This document shows, piece by piece, positions 40,031 through 51,912 of a stretch of DNA of 64,000 nucleotides; positions within the stretch are counted from its first letter, which is position 1; the number at the start of each line of letters is the position of its first letter. Source of the stretch: Maylandia zebra (Eukaryota > Chordata > Actinopteri > Cichliformes > Cichlidae); assembly GCF_041146795.1 (NCBI RefSeq), contig NC_135184.1:10158967-10222966 (forward strand). Direction: 5' to 3'. The position numbers and the translations under genes were made by a program. The notes under the pieces are model-generated. The model ran no database searches. It was not told where the DNA came from and saw nothing but the letters and a program-made list of their open reading frames with translations.

Positions 40031-40425
40031 TGACTGCTGTGTCATGAATGCATCTGGCTCCAGACTTGGTTGTGCATCTTCCTCTGAATATTTGCAGTTC
40101 ATTGTAGCTGGTAATGTTTGAAAAGGCTTATTTGTATTTTGTAGTTTTTTTTTAGTTTAGTTTCAGTTTTAGTCTTATTAGTTTAGATTTACAGGGTGTT
40201 TCTCAGGGGTAGGATTTGGGTAAAATCTGAATATTATGCTTCGTCACACAGGTAGTGTGGACAAATGTTATCAAGCTGAAAAAGGCTAAAACTTTAAGGA
40301 CATTTCTCTTTTTTTATATATTTTAGTTTTCCACATTCAAAAACTTGTGTGGGTTAGTTTTAAGATTATTTAGTCACACCTAGTTCAGTTTATCCTTTTT
40401 TTATCCTTTTTTTTTTTTTTTTTTT

Positions 40426-40620
40426 AAACCAGGAGGCCGAAGCCTATCAAAGAGGAGTACAGCCTACCAAGTCCCTAGGCTATTCCTGCTCCCATTCACC
40501 TACAACCAATTTATAATCAATTAATCTAACTTGCATGCATTTGGATTGTGGTAGGAAACCACAGGGAGAGCATGCAAACTCCACCCAAGGGTGCTCCAGC
40601 TGATTCCTGTCCTGCTATGA
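40426..40620 (-). repeat. Decayed SINE/LINE tail fragment
   Basis: It follows a T run. Traces of gaggccgaagcctatc, caaccaatttataatcaatt and gagcatgcaaactccaccca match the 60.0-60.25 kb SINE body at low identity. Confidence 0.5.
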
Positions 40621-40689
40621 GACTAGTTCCAGTTTTACTTAATACAATAATAAAACCTTGTGAGGCTCAGAGTGAAATGAGTCAAAGCG

Positions 40690-41772
40690 TTCAACCAAAC
40701 AAACTTTATTTGCACACTTGGCCGTGTTCATGTATAAAATACATCAAGACACTTCACAAATGATCCCTTCCCTTAATTCAAGAGTTTAATGAGGCCCATA
40801 AAAAATGAAGAGTGGTGTCACTTTACAAGCAGCAAAACAGGAAAAACAAAAACTGTAATATAGATCATAGACTGTATAAAAGGTGGAGGCAGTTTCAGTG
40901 TCTGAAAAGTGACGCCAGAAGCACAAAGTACCTCATAACTGCTTTCTTTCTAATGATCATCAGGGGGCGATTCGAGTGGTTGCAAAAAGACCTCGGGTCC
41001 TATAGAAGTCTATGTGGAAAAGACCCTCTCCCTTGACTTTTTAAACGCTTCCTGATGAGCTGATGGTTTCAAAACCCAAAAGAAGGTGACAGCGAATAAG
41101 CTCATTGAGGCTTTAGAACAAGACTTCACTAACCAGAGCGTGGCGTCATGGTAGCTCCAGCCATCTTCCATACTGTCTATGGTTTGGATGAGTAAGTATA
41201 CACAAACTGGCAGGAATAAATCAGTAATAAATCAGATGTTCAAAGCCCATGTCGTGCATGGTGAAAAGTTTCACAGACAGATAAGATACACCTACTGTAG
41301 AGGATCTCTGGAAGCACATCACTGGAGGCGTTTAAATACTTAATCGGAACTAAGGTGAAAAGTGTAGCTTCAATGCTCCTGGGTGAAAACTTTAAAGGTC
41401 TCTTTGTGTGTTTGAGAAATGAAACTTGTCTATGGCAGACGGAGCATCTTCCTAAAGTCTTGGCTTTTCAAAGGTGTGATGTTTCTAACTAACTGACAAC
41501 AGATGGCAGTAAACGTGGCTAATTTGAGTTGGTTGTATCCTCTACAGACAGTAAGTACAGTATATGGCATTTAATTACATTAGGAGGAGGAGTAAAAGAC
41601 AGAGAGAAATACTAAAGCACCGATTCCTATAATGGTTGGCTTCAGTCAGTGAGACAAACCCCACTGTGTGAAAAAGGATAAATATCCTAAGGGGTGGTTT
41701 GGAGGAACTTGAAAGCACAGGCTCAGGTAGAGGAAGTTTAGCCCTTACAGCCTGAAGCCCGTCGTAGCCTCC
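40690..41772 (-). other. txndc12 3' UTR (putative)
   Basis: The reverse complement of tttatt at 40705-40710 is AATAAA, about 1.07 kb downstream of the txndc12 stop. The presumed UTR also contains a copy of the cagggggcgattcgagtgg repeat at 40940-41190. The UTR end is inferred. Confidence 0.4.
40940..41190 (+). repeat. Copy of the catcagggggcgattcgag repeat family
   Basis: Carries cagggggcgattcgagtgg, ttgcaaaaagacctcggg, tatagaagtctatgtgg and, further on, ggcgtcatggtagctccagc. It is the longest copy of the family also seen at 10010 and 19856. Confidence 0.5.
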
Positions 41773-44700
41773 TCACAGCTCATCTCCAGTGTGACCTTGG
41801 TTGAAGGTGTCCCCTGTCAGCTTGTCCTGAGCCTCCTTCATACCGGATATAACTGAGTAGCAGAGAGGAAAGAAAGGCAGAAATAAATAAACATGAACTG
41901 CTGAAAGTTTGGAAGATATATCTGAAGTTTTGTTGTATTTGTACAGCAACAAGGCACAACCACAGTCGTCTTAAGGTGCTTTAAGATGAAGGTAAAGACC
42001 CTACAATATTATAGAAAGAGCCTTAATGATCCAGTAATGTATACCTAACTACATGGTGACAGGAGGGAAGAAGAACTCCTTTTTTAAAGGAAGAGATATT
42101 TCAGGTGATTTTACATCACATGATGGTTTAATCTTAAGTGGGCTGAACCAGTGCAACTCTGTCAGCGTGAAGAGGTCCAACTACACATTTACTCCCTGAG
42201 ATGTCTTAATATGAGAAAAACTAGCTGCTGATTAATTTCTTACGTATTACTCAGTTACTTTGGTAACCATGGGGGAGGTTTTTAATCAGCAGGACAAGCT
42301 GTGAAACTTACACAAATACAGTTAAACATAAAATTTATACCCTACTTCACATTTTCTAAAGCCACCTTGTTGGGTTCATATTGGAGTCTTTGCCAGGCTG
42401 ATTCTGGCCCCTGGGCCTTATGTTTGACACCCCTGCAATACAGGATAGATCCATGCTTTCTTGTTGTTTATGCCAAATTGTGACCAGACCATGGCAGTGT
42501 TGTGTAATCGAGACTCATCTGACCAGGCAACGTTTTTCCAGTCTTCTGTTGTCAGATTTTGGTGAGTGCATGCAAACTGTAGCATCAGTTTCCTGTTCCT
42601 AAATAACAGGAGTTTCACCCGGGTTGGTCTTCAGTTTCTTAAATATATCCAGTCTGGTACCAACGACCTGCCACCTTCGAAGTAAATGAAATCACCTTTT
42701 CACCTCATTCTGATGCTCAGTTGGAACTTCAGTAGGTTGTCCGTATGCTTAAATGTATTGGCTTACTGCTATGTGATTGGCTGATTAGAGATCTGTGTTA
42801 GCAAGCAGTTAAACAGGTGTACCTAAAAAAACGTGTTCAGTGTAGTCTGCAGTACAGTAAATCTCATCTCTCCTCTTCTGAAATTTGTTTTTTGTCCTGT
42901 TTTCTCTCTTTTCTACCCCTCAGTTCCAAACCAACCAGGGCATCTTCTCCCTGAGCCTGCTCTTCCTTTTAAAGGGGAGTTCTTCCTCCCCACCACCAAG
43001 TGTTTGCTCATAGAGGACAGTTTGTAGGATCTTATAATATAAAGCAACCTTAAATTGGCTGTGAAGTGAATTTAATATCCCACCAACAGAGAAATGATCA
43101 TCTGAACTGTTACCGTGTTCTGCATTGCTGTAAAAGTACTTGTAGTTGGGGTTCCCATTTTTGTTGTTGATTTCAGGATGGACATGGCCGAGCGGATCTG
43201 TGAAGGAAATAAAGAGGGGAGAAAAAGAAATAGTTGAAACAAATAAAACAAAAACTGTGTTTTTCATTTAATCTAAGATGTTCTTGACGAATAATTCCTC
43301 ATATGATATTCTGATGTTTATTTATGAAGAGGTGGGTTTTATTAGAAAAGTCTGGGTGGTGGTGCGGTGTGGTGTAGGGCCGGGCCGGGTAGCTCAAAGA
43401 GCAGTGATATTGAGCAGCACAGCTGTTGTAGCCATACATCTGTTAATCAGCTTCTCCTTTGATGTAGCAGCATGCTGAGACCTGCCATGCTGGGCAGTTC
43501 CCAGCACAGCGCACAGCTTTTTCTTAGTATAACGTGAGTCTGTGCGTGCAGGATAAACTAATAAAGACTGCTGGCTGTCTAAATCACCGGCTTTCAACAT
43601 TTTGATGATCAAGGCACACTAAAAGGGAAAAAGACATTTTTTGCCGTCCATACGTCAAAATTTCCCATCATTATGTCAAACTTTTGATGTAATTACTAAG
43701 AAAATAACTGAAAGTTCAAAACATAACTTGAAATTTGAGTTAAATTGACACTTTAAGTTGATAACTTGAAATTTATGGAGAGACATTTGCTTTAAAAGTG
43801 TTGCAAATGCATACCTTATGATCCACAAGCATAAAACTAAGATGTCCCAGTTTACACTGAGAAAGAATGCAACTTACGTCTGTGGATCTGTGCAAAGCTT
43901 TCAGTGTGAAAAATCCCAGGTGGGCCTGGGACATGATCTGTGCGTATCAGGCAATTGTGCACACGCATTTAAGGCTTTATAGTAAAAATGGTAGATGGCC
44001 TGTATTTGTATAGTGCTTTACTTAGTCCCTAAGGACCCCAAAGCGCTTTACACATTCAGTCATTCACCCATTCACACACACATTCACACACTGGTGATGG
44101 TAAGCTACATTGTAGCCACAGCCACCCTGGGGCGCACTGACAGAGGCGAGGCTGCTGGACACTGGTGCCACCGGGCCCTCTGACCACCACCAGTAGGCAA
44201 CAGGTGAAGTGTCTTGCCCAAGAACACAATGACCTTGGGGCTCGAACCGGCAACCTTCCGATTACAAGACGAACTGCCAACTCTTGAGCCACGATCGGCC
44301 CAGCAAGTAAGCAAGGGATGTTGCCTGTACTTTTAGCCTTTGGATTCTTTGGATAGACGCATTTTTAAAAAAGTTTACGTGGATTGGAGTGTGCATTTGC
44401 GACTCCTCAAAAGTTGCTCACGTTTGCAATTTTAGTTCACGCTTCCTACCCATTTGTAACACTTTTGAGGCAAATTTCTCTCCATCTAAATTTTGACTTA
44501 TGGATAGCAAAAATATTTTTGCAGTGGCTGAAACAAGCTTCCACACCTTTTACAGCCTGTCTGACCTACAACAGGGTCATGTCAACCTCTGGTTCAGATC
44601 TGATATATCTTCTCGGAAGGAATGTCTGGCCAAATTATTCTTTTTAGGGCAAATAAGTGCATAAAAAGTACAGACACAATTCATTCATAAACTTTTGAGT

Positions 44701-47700
44701 TTATGTGTAGAACTGCAGGAAGTTCAACCTGCCCATTAGGTCTTTTTTAAACATTTCCCAAAGAGAAGTGGACGAGACTTGTATGACAATATTGTTTAGA
44801 AACTTTTCGTTGTATTATTTATAACAATACTAACTTTGTCTTTAGTTCTAAAAACTTTCTGTTTTCTGATAATATAATGTAACCTGGACCAGAAAACTAT
44901 TACTATTACCGCTAACTGCACAAGGAGTCACTCCTCAAAGATGTTTACATCAAGGCTGATTACGCCCCCGCTTTCCTACCAAGGAAAAGAATCCGAGGAA
45001 TGTATCCCCCATCTGGGCTGAAGGCTTCATCCTTTGGCTCCTCTTCATCCTGTTAAAATGAGAGATTAGTGGAAACAAATCCAAAAACAGCCAATGTGTC
45101 AATTCTGACTTGTAGCATGACGATAAAACAAGAAATAAAAGGGAACAAAAACTTGATAGTTTTACATCAATACACTGAAATAAACAGAAAATATAAGAAG
45201 CAGCTGCTTTAAGGTGCTTTCAATATATCCTCACCTCCAGGTTCACCATTACAAAGTTGTGTGCCAGTTCAGAGATCTCCTTGGATTCAGCAAACTTGGG
45301 CTTCAGTGCTGATTATAAAAACAACAACATAATAAAGAGGTTATTTTACACCACAATCAAATGCAAACCAACCAGAGCTTTTATATTTACAATGAAGAAG
45401 CTTAAATAATTAAAAGCCTCTGTTGTTCTTTAGTTTTAGAATTAAGACATTCCGTTAAGTAAAAAAATAAAACTCAAATTTTCAGATCTGCTGAATTCTC
45501 ATGTTACATTTCACTTGTTACTGAAAATAGTCACTTTTTCCAACAACCCTTCCGGTTTTTGTCATTTCCTGATTGCTTTGTTTGTCCCAATTTTCCACAT
45601 TAGGCATCTGGCTGAGATCCAAAGACGGGCTTCCTGATTAACAACAACACTGTAGCCACGATTTGGATCATTTTAAAAAGCTGATAAAAACAGTTGATTC
45701 TGCTTTCAACAGAAATATTTTTCCATGAATATATTTTCTGTGACATTGAAATTGTTAAGCAATATCCTAAGTTAATTAAACAAATATAAAACTCAATTTC
45801 AGGCATTGTAGATCGATTTCATCTCCAACTTTTGTCATTCTTGGACTTTACAAGAGGGGCCTTGCATGACTCAGAATCATCCTTGTTTAGCTCCTTAGTT
45901 CATCTTCTGTCTGAAAGGAGCTGGTTTAGCTCATCTACCTTTAAGGCGACTTTCTTCTGATTGGCTGTTCATCATAAACAGACCCCAGGGTTTGAGCAGA
46001 TGCACAGATTTAAATACCTGGGAGTCAACATACACAAACACCTGACATAAGCAACTAACATCACTGCGGTTTTAAAAAGGCCCAGCAGCATCTGTACAGC
46101 TTCAGGTGTTTAAGCATCTCTGCATTGCTACCTTACAGGTTTTCAGGAGCTTTCTGGCAGGCTGCTAAACCACTGGTAACATGCCCTGCACTAAAAAAGC
46201 AGCACTTTAGGGGCGTTTTAAAGTATCCATACAACAGCCTGTTCTCGCAGACAACACAACATGTTCATTTTTGTTCATGAGCCACAGATCTAAAGTTTAA
46301 CATACTAAATTCTCAAATGTCCACATTTTAACACTTAATGAACCAGTCAATTACAAAAAAATGTGATATCTTAAGAGGTGTAAGCGTAATTTCAACACCT
46401 TGTCCTGGTTGTTCAACAAAGTGAAGCTACTATTATTACGTGTACATAAATTTACTGATCATAAAAGCTTCACGTGTACAGTATTTGATGACTCAGACAA
46501 CTTGTCTAAATTGTAACCCTTTTATGTTTAAATGTTTTCTGTAAAAAAATATATATATATATATACCGTAATTGTCGGGCTATAAGCCGCTACTTTTTGC
46601 ACAAGCTTTGAACCCTGCGGCTTTTAGTCAGGTGCAGCTTTTCTATGGATTGTCCATGAGCGGATTTGTTTTGTTTGTTCCGCTGTTGTACGGCACTACG
46701 TTGCCTGGCGGAAGGATCGGGGTTCAAGAGTGGTATGTTGGTCACATGTCCATCCGCCAGGCAACGTAGTGCCGTACGAAGTAGCGCGAAAAACGAACTT
46801 CAAAGTAGCACTACGCGTTCAGCTGGAGGCGTGGATGATGAGCGGCGATAAACTTGCGAAAAGCAAGTTATGCCCAACTCCACCATTGGATTCTGACAGC
46901 GTGGAAAAGTGTGAAAACATCCACGATCACCAACGGATTTCGAAGGGCTGGACTGCTGCATGATGGAGAGGAGGACACCGCCACGGCCCTTCTGAGGGTG
47001 TTCGACTCTGACACTGACAACGAGGATTTCTTTGGTTTTGAAAGTGACAACGAAGGAGAGAAGCGGAGAGTGGATGACGAAGCCATCCTGAGCCTGTTCG
47101 TTTCCGACACTGGAGAAGAGGACTTTGGTGGTTTTAGTGCGCAGGAAGAAGAGAAAGATGGTGGTGAATGACTGACTTTTCTTCTTGTTAAAGCCGTGTC
47201 ACTGCACCTGAGCCTAAAAGGTAGTCCGAATCTATTTTTCTGGTGTGCTGTAGGTTACTGTTATGTACTACATTTGTTACTCATTTATGAAGCACAGTAC
47301 ATGTTTTGTACTTGTAATTACCGCTACTTGTACATATACCTAAAAAGTTATGCAAATATGTACCCATAACTTGTTTTTCAAAATATTAATAAAAGTGATG
47401 TCTCCAAACAGCCATCTCTTTCCTGACAATTCGCTTTGTGCATATTCTCTTACATATGATAAGTCAACATTGAAACACCTGCGGCTTTTGGTCAGGTGCG
47501 GCTAATGTATGTACAAAACAGGATTTTCCCCTGATTTTAGCTTGTGCGGCTAATATTCAGGTGCGCTCTGTAGTCCGGGAAATACGGTATATTTAAGCAG
47601 GAAATATGCAACATTTCTGGCTTTGATTCTCTCTTCAAAGTAATGTCAATCGACTAAATTCAAAAATGTTCACCATGATTTTAATTACACCTAATGTGGC

Positions 47701-49284
47701 GTATTTTTACGTTATAGAAGAGATTTTTCGGTGGAACATTATTTTACCTTTGCAGGCTCCACACCAGCTCTTGTGGATGATGACCATGATCGGCAGCCCG
47801 CTGTTAATTTAAACACATTTAAAAGTGCATCAAAACCAAAATTAAACTCATGCTGTTCCAAACTGAAAACTCCTCACACTGCTCCATGTTTTTAAAGTCT
47901 GAAATTGCCACACATGAAAAACTACACCCGCTCGTTGACAACTTGTCAATCTGCTCCTCTAACCAGGACAAAAATAGATATATGCGTGGGGGGTTTTAAC
48001 AGCTGCCTCGGGCTAATCTTTGCACAAAAGGCTCTTTGGCAGCATTTCAGGAAGTGTTTGTAATATTTTAGCTCACCTGGCTTCAGCTTCTTTCTTGGCA
48101 TCTTCCAGCGTCCTCCAGTGGATGTGATCACCGAATCCTGCAGGCAGAGACAATCAATGAGCACACCCACACTGTGTATCTGGTATTGTGTTGCACACCA
48201 GGGTGTGTTCGCCCTAAATACTCAATCAATAGATAGGGGTATGAGGAAACTCTGGCAAATACTACTGAATGGCAAGTTATTTGATATTAGTCATATAAAA
48301 GTCGCTGGCTAGATAGTGCTATAGCAAACAGGGCTGAAACAAGGTACTTTATACAGCTACTTCACCAATAATAAAAGTAGTAGTAGCTTATTACTAGTAG
48401 TACTATTAATAAGCATGAAATACATTTTAGATAAACAAAAATAAAGTGGCAAATTTACTAAAGAAAAAACTATTAAAATTAAAATCTGGAAAATTTATGA
48501 GGAAAAAATGTAAGAAAAAAATGGGAAAACTGAGAATTAAAATGTGGCGAATTTATCAGAAATAAACCGGCAAAATCTGCAAGAAGAAAAAGCTGTTTGA
48601 TAAAAAGACAAAAAAACATTTTATTTAACATCCTCTTTATTTTCTACTCTTTCTACTGCTACTTCTGAATAATTAAGATGGCAATCAACGGATTAATCAT
48701 TTGTTTCAGTACTAAACTTTAATCGCATTCACTAGCTTGTTTCTTTTAACGCCCACTACTAATTACATTCATACTGTACAACTTTTTTTTCCAATCAAAA
48801 TGAACAACATTCATGTAGGCATATTTTATTTAAGCATATATCTCATCTTCCTGTGTTCTTAGCGAAAAACATTTTAATTTGAGTGAGTATAATTATAAGT
48901 TAATACAGTAGTAATGAAGAAATCGTTAAACTAAAAGGAAAATTCAGGTCTGTAGAGGACTTAAAGCTATAAAACAACTCGGCTAAGCTGACCAGAAAAA
49001 CTACAAATTATGTCTGCCCGACAGAAACACATGCTTACACCTGCTCAGTAAACCAGGACACGGATATTAGGTTTCAGGGTGAAAGACATCTGGCTCTGCT
49101 CTGCTCTGCCACTGATGACAATATCAATGAAGCTACACAAAGATCCTGCTTTAAATCAATCATTAACTCCAGATTTAGACTCACCTCTCCCGCTGGTGGC
49201 TTCCACAACCTCCTGGAAACACGATAAAGAGATTAAAAGCTGAAAAACTGAGAAAAGGCCGAAGTTCAGCAGAGAGGTTTGCAT
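41773..49284 (-). CDS. txndc12: Thioredoxin domain-containing protein 12 (ERp18/AGR1), ER thiol oxidoreductase
   Basis: Seven exons, phases all consistent: 49284-49185, 48137-48077, 47800-47748, 45308-45235, 45049-44980, 43197-43114 and 41852-41773. They give 173 residues (human 172). A hydrophobic signal peptide (about 1-24, [16 protein letters not shown]) targets the ER lumen. The thioredoxin fold begins [20 protein letters not shown]. It carries the active site WCGAC with Cys67 and Cys70, the CGAC motif typical of this protein. Then follow [20 protein letters not shown] and the cis-Pro region, then [15 protein letters not shown]. The C-terminus is GDEL, an ER-retrieval variant of KDEL. Substrates are secretory-pathway disulfides. 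It lies divergent to btf3l4, as in human. The start was chosen because the ATG opens the signal peptide in frame; the ATG is about 2 kb from btf3l4. Confidence 0.95.
42440..42835 (-). mobile_element. Tc1-like transposon fragment in txndc12 intron 6
   Basis: The minus-strand translation near 42600-42450 has [17 protein letters not shown], the Tc1/mariner catalytic-core signature around the second Asp. A terminal-type ggctgattagagatctgtgt, then acaggtgtacctaa, lies at 42778-42825. It is short and non-functional. Confidence 0.6.
43986..44302 (-). mobile_element. tRNA-derived SINE in txndc12 intron 5
   Basis: Read on the minus strand it begins GGGCCGATCGTGGCTCAAGA. It has a box A-like TGGCTCAAGAGTTGG (44275-44292) and box B GGTTCGAGCCCC (44237-44248), that is, a tRNA-like head. 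The body ends near 43990 in the gcgctttac / tatagtgctttactta motif common in teleost repeats. Both pol III boxes look intact. Family name uncertain. Confidence 0.7.
46563..47590 (+). mobile_element. pogo-like DNA transposon with decayed transposase ORF (txndc12 intron 3)
   Basis: The ends ATACCGTA (46563) and TACGGTAT (to 47590) are inverted, with TA at the junctions as expected for Tc1/mariner/pogo target sites. The subterminal ggctataagccgc and gcggctaatattcaggtgcg are typical of this class. Inside, two overlapping plus frames (about 46730-46860 and 46854-47171) carry the C-terminal part of a DDE transposase: [11 protein letters not shown], then [20 protein letters not shown], then an acidic tail [20 protein letters not shown], stop at 47169. 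The catalytic N-terminal half is missing and a frameshift separates the frames, so it is dead. Confidence 0.75.
46688..46777. repeat. Perfect 25-bp inverted repeat inside the pogo-like element
   Basis: Positions 46688-46712 (gtacggcactacgttgcctg, then gcgga) are the exact reverse complement of 46753-46777. The loop is 40 bases. It lies at the 5' edge of the surviving transposase-like frame. Confidence 0.9.
47591..49184 (-). other. Remaining txndc12 introns 1-2 sequence
   Basis: Apart from exons 2 and 3 this is AT-rich intron. A stretch at 48440-48590 has loosely repeated aaaattta / aaaatgtgg units. The nested gene KTI12, found with TXNDC12 in mammals, was not recognised here. Confidence 0.4.
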
Positions 49285-49444
49285 TTTGAGTGCTTTTCCT
49301 TGTCAAAATGCGGACGGGAACAGCTAATAGCAGTGACCGATAGTTAGCCAAGTGACCCGGATGTATAACAGCCGCGTTTCATAATAAAAGCTGTGCACAG
49401 GAAAACCTGGTTTTGTTTTGTTTTTTAATAAATATATGTTACAA

Positions 49445-49448
49445 TTCT

Positions 49449-49496
<48 letters not shown>

Positions 49497-49497
49497 T
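49445..49497. repeat. (TTCT)n microsatellite
   Basis: About 13 near-perfect TTCT units, starting 161 bases upstream of the txndc12 ATG, in the divergent txndc12/btf3l4 promoter interval. Confidence 0.95.
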
Positions 49498-49566
49498 AAT
49501 AAAAGAAAATTTACAATTTTCTGTTTATTTGCCTAGATTATTTAGTTTTCCATGGTCCCTTTGAAT

Positions 49567-50935
49567 GTTCACTTCAGTCAGAAGTTTAAATCTGCTTTTA
49601 CAAATCGACGGGATTTGAACAGTTATTTTTCCAGAGTTGAATGATTGTACAACTTACATCTTTAATGACTATAGGAAATGAGAGTTGTTTGCACAATTTA
49701 TTTTTGATTTCCTGTAGTCCACACAGGATCAAATGTTTACACACAGGCTAAAATATATTCATACACTCAATTAGATCTTTTAATAAGCAGAGCTCAAGGT
49801 TCTACAATGTCTTTTAACTTGACAAGGCCAAAAAGTGTTAACTTCTCCTTGGTGATCACAATTGACAACAACCGGTAATTTCTCAAAGGAGATCTGTAGA
49901 ATTGTAGCTTTCCGTTGGGAAGGTGTCTTGGAGTCATTTTGAAACAACTGCAGATTTCAAGATCATAACTTTAATTACCTGTACACAACTACAAGTTTCC
50001 AGATGTATCACCACTTTTCCAAGGTCTGGAAGAAGACCCAAACTGTCACCTTTAGATCAGAGGAAACAGGTTAGGATGTTCAGAAACAACCCGGGCACAA
50101 CCAAGGCTCAAGCCTGTCATGAATTAGAAACTGATGTGACACCAGTGTTACTGTCCACAGTGAAGTGAGTTTTACATCACCATGGTCTGAGAGGTGCTGC
50201 TTCAAAGTCAACACCTTCAGGCTCGACTAGTGTTTGCAGCCCTTCACATGGACAAACCAAATGGCTTCTGGAGAACAGTTGAGCTATTTGACCACAATGA
50301 TGAAAAGTATGTTTGGAGTAGTAATGATGAGGCTTTTAAACCTAGGAACACTTTTCTCATTGGTCAAGCATGGTGGTGGTAGCATTACACTCTAGGACTC
50401 TTTTGCTGCCAGTGGTACTGGTACACTGCACAAAGTGGTTAGAATAATAAAGAAGGGAAGAGCACAATTGGGTGTTCGAAGAGACAATAATCCCAAATAC
50501 AAATCAAAAATGGGTTAGGAATGGATAAAGCAGGCTAACATTAAGTTTCTAAAATGGCCTTCCCAAAACCCCAACTTCAACCTCTGTTGATAATTTGTGG
50601 ACTATGCTTAATAGCCGGATCTGTGCCAGGAAACCAATTAAAACTTTACCAAATCTGCCAAAAAGATTGGTCAAATATCAGCGGTCGAGATGCAACTTTA
50701 ACCAATCATTAATGGGATTTTGTTCATATATACCCTGTATGGGTTATAGAAAATCCAAAATAAACACAAACTTGTGCACACAGTTCTTGTTTATTTAAAT
50801 TAATTAAAGGATTTTGTCCAGTCATACCAACCTGAATAAAGAAAAAATCGAAAGAAATCATGAAAAGCCCCAAATTACCATGACATTAATGTCCGTGACG
50901 AATGTATGTAAACTTCCCTAAAACTTTCATTTTTG
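49567..50935 (+). mobile_element. Sleeping-Beauty-type Tc1/mariner relic
   Basis: The left terminal region has cttcagtcagaagttta. The right has atgtatgtaaacttccc, the inverted form of the teleost SB-like terminus. In between lies a broken plus-strand transposase: HHFSKVWKKTQTVT (50010), KHGGGSITL (50368), AASGTGTLHKVVRIIKK (50407), DNNPKYKSK (50485, the second catalytic-Asp region) and MWTMLNSRICARKP (50595). Several stops and frameshifts make it inactive. The exact ends are blurred. It fills most of the interval between txndc12 and btf3l4. Confidence 0.85.
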
Positions 50936-50939
50936 TTAT

Positions 50940-51429
50940 AATCATGTTGTGTTTGTGGGCGTGCACGTTTGTGCGCGCGTGTGTGTCCGCGTTTTACTAT
51001 TGGCCAACGGTGATTCATTTTCCTTTTGGAGGGGCGGGTCATATGACATCACATCCACATAACCGCGTGCTCTTCGCTGCTTTGTCACATAGTGAAGCTA
51101 GACAACGAAATTCTGATATGACACCGGAAAGTTGTGCCAAAATAAAAGTTTGAACTACATCGAAATATAGCAAATATACAATATATTTACATATGTCAGT
51201 TAATATAAGTTTAAATTTAACTTGAGATATTTTTAACATTTGCATTTATGTCCTTTTCACCTGGATAAAAGCTATATAACATCGTTTGACGGGCGTTATT
51301 TAAACCTTATAGTGAAAATCCCAACAGGAAATGTATGTAATTGCTGTTGACTTAACGATAGTTTAAGCTAAGCTGGGTGGTTAACGGCGAGACTAGTACA
51401 ACTGACCGTCAGCAAATTCATTACCACAG
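50940..51429 (+). promoter_or_regulatory. btf3l4 promoter and probable non-coding exon 1
   Basis: GC- and CpG-richer DNA (gtgcacgtttgtgcgcgcgt, gaggggcgggtc) precedes a leader-like stretch. It ends at a usable donor, taccacag|gtaatt, at 51429. The coding exon has a clear acceptor (caaaacag) at 51906, seven bases before the extension into the ATG, so a spliced non-coding first exon is needed. The exact start site is unknown. Confidence 0.5.
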
Positions 51430-51912
51430 GTAATTTGGGGGGTATTTCTCAGCAGACATCTGCGCTGGTTTGTTTCCATCGTTGGATTTGAGCTTAAATT
51501 TAGGTGTCGATACCAAAGCAGGTGCGTTCAGCTTGTTTCTTCTAGTTTGGTGCTAGCATTAGCTTAGCTGCTCAACTAGTTAGCAGCCTAACTAGCTACA
51601 GTTATCGTGGATGTAATTTAAAACGACAAAGCCCAGATATATCTCTTCATCACATTCAGTGTATAATGGTCAGCAGGTTGAGTGTAACGATTAGATTGTC
51701 AGTCAGCTCATTTCCAGTTTGTTATTTTGGGGGATTATTGTAGCTCATGCTGGGACTATTGTATTTCAGCAGCAGCATGCGGCGCTCCTCAGGCAGATGG
51801 TGGTATTAAGAGCTGAAAAAAACAAAAACTGTTTTTTTCCCCTCTTTGATAAGCATGGGAATAAAATCACGTTAAATGTGTGTTTTGTTTTTTACTTTCA
51901 AAACAGAACACT

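Noticed and set aside
44237-44300. A functional tRNA gene on the minus strand
   Set aside because: Box A and box B are present, but the sequence continues into a repeat body and a clean cloverleaf is not evident, so it is a SINE head.
41773-49284. Nested KTI12 gene as in mammals
   Set aside because: No P-loop NTPase-like frame of the needed length exists in any txndc12 intron.
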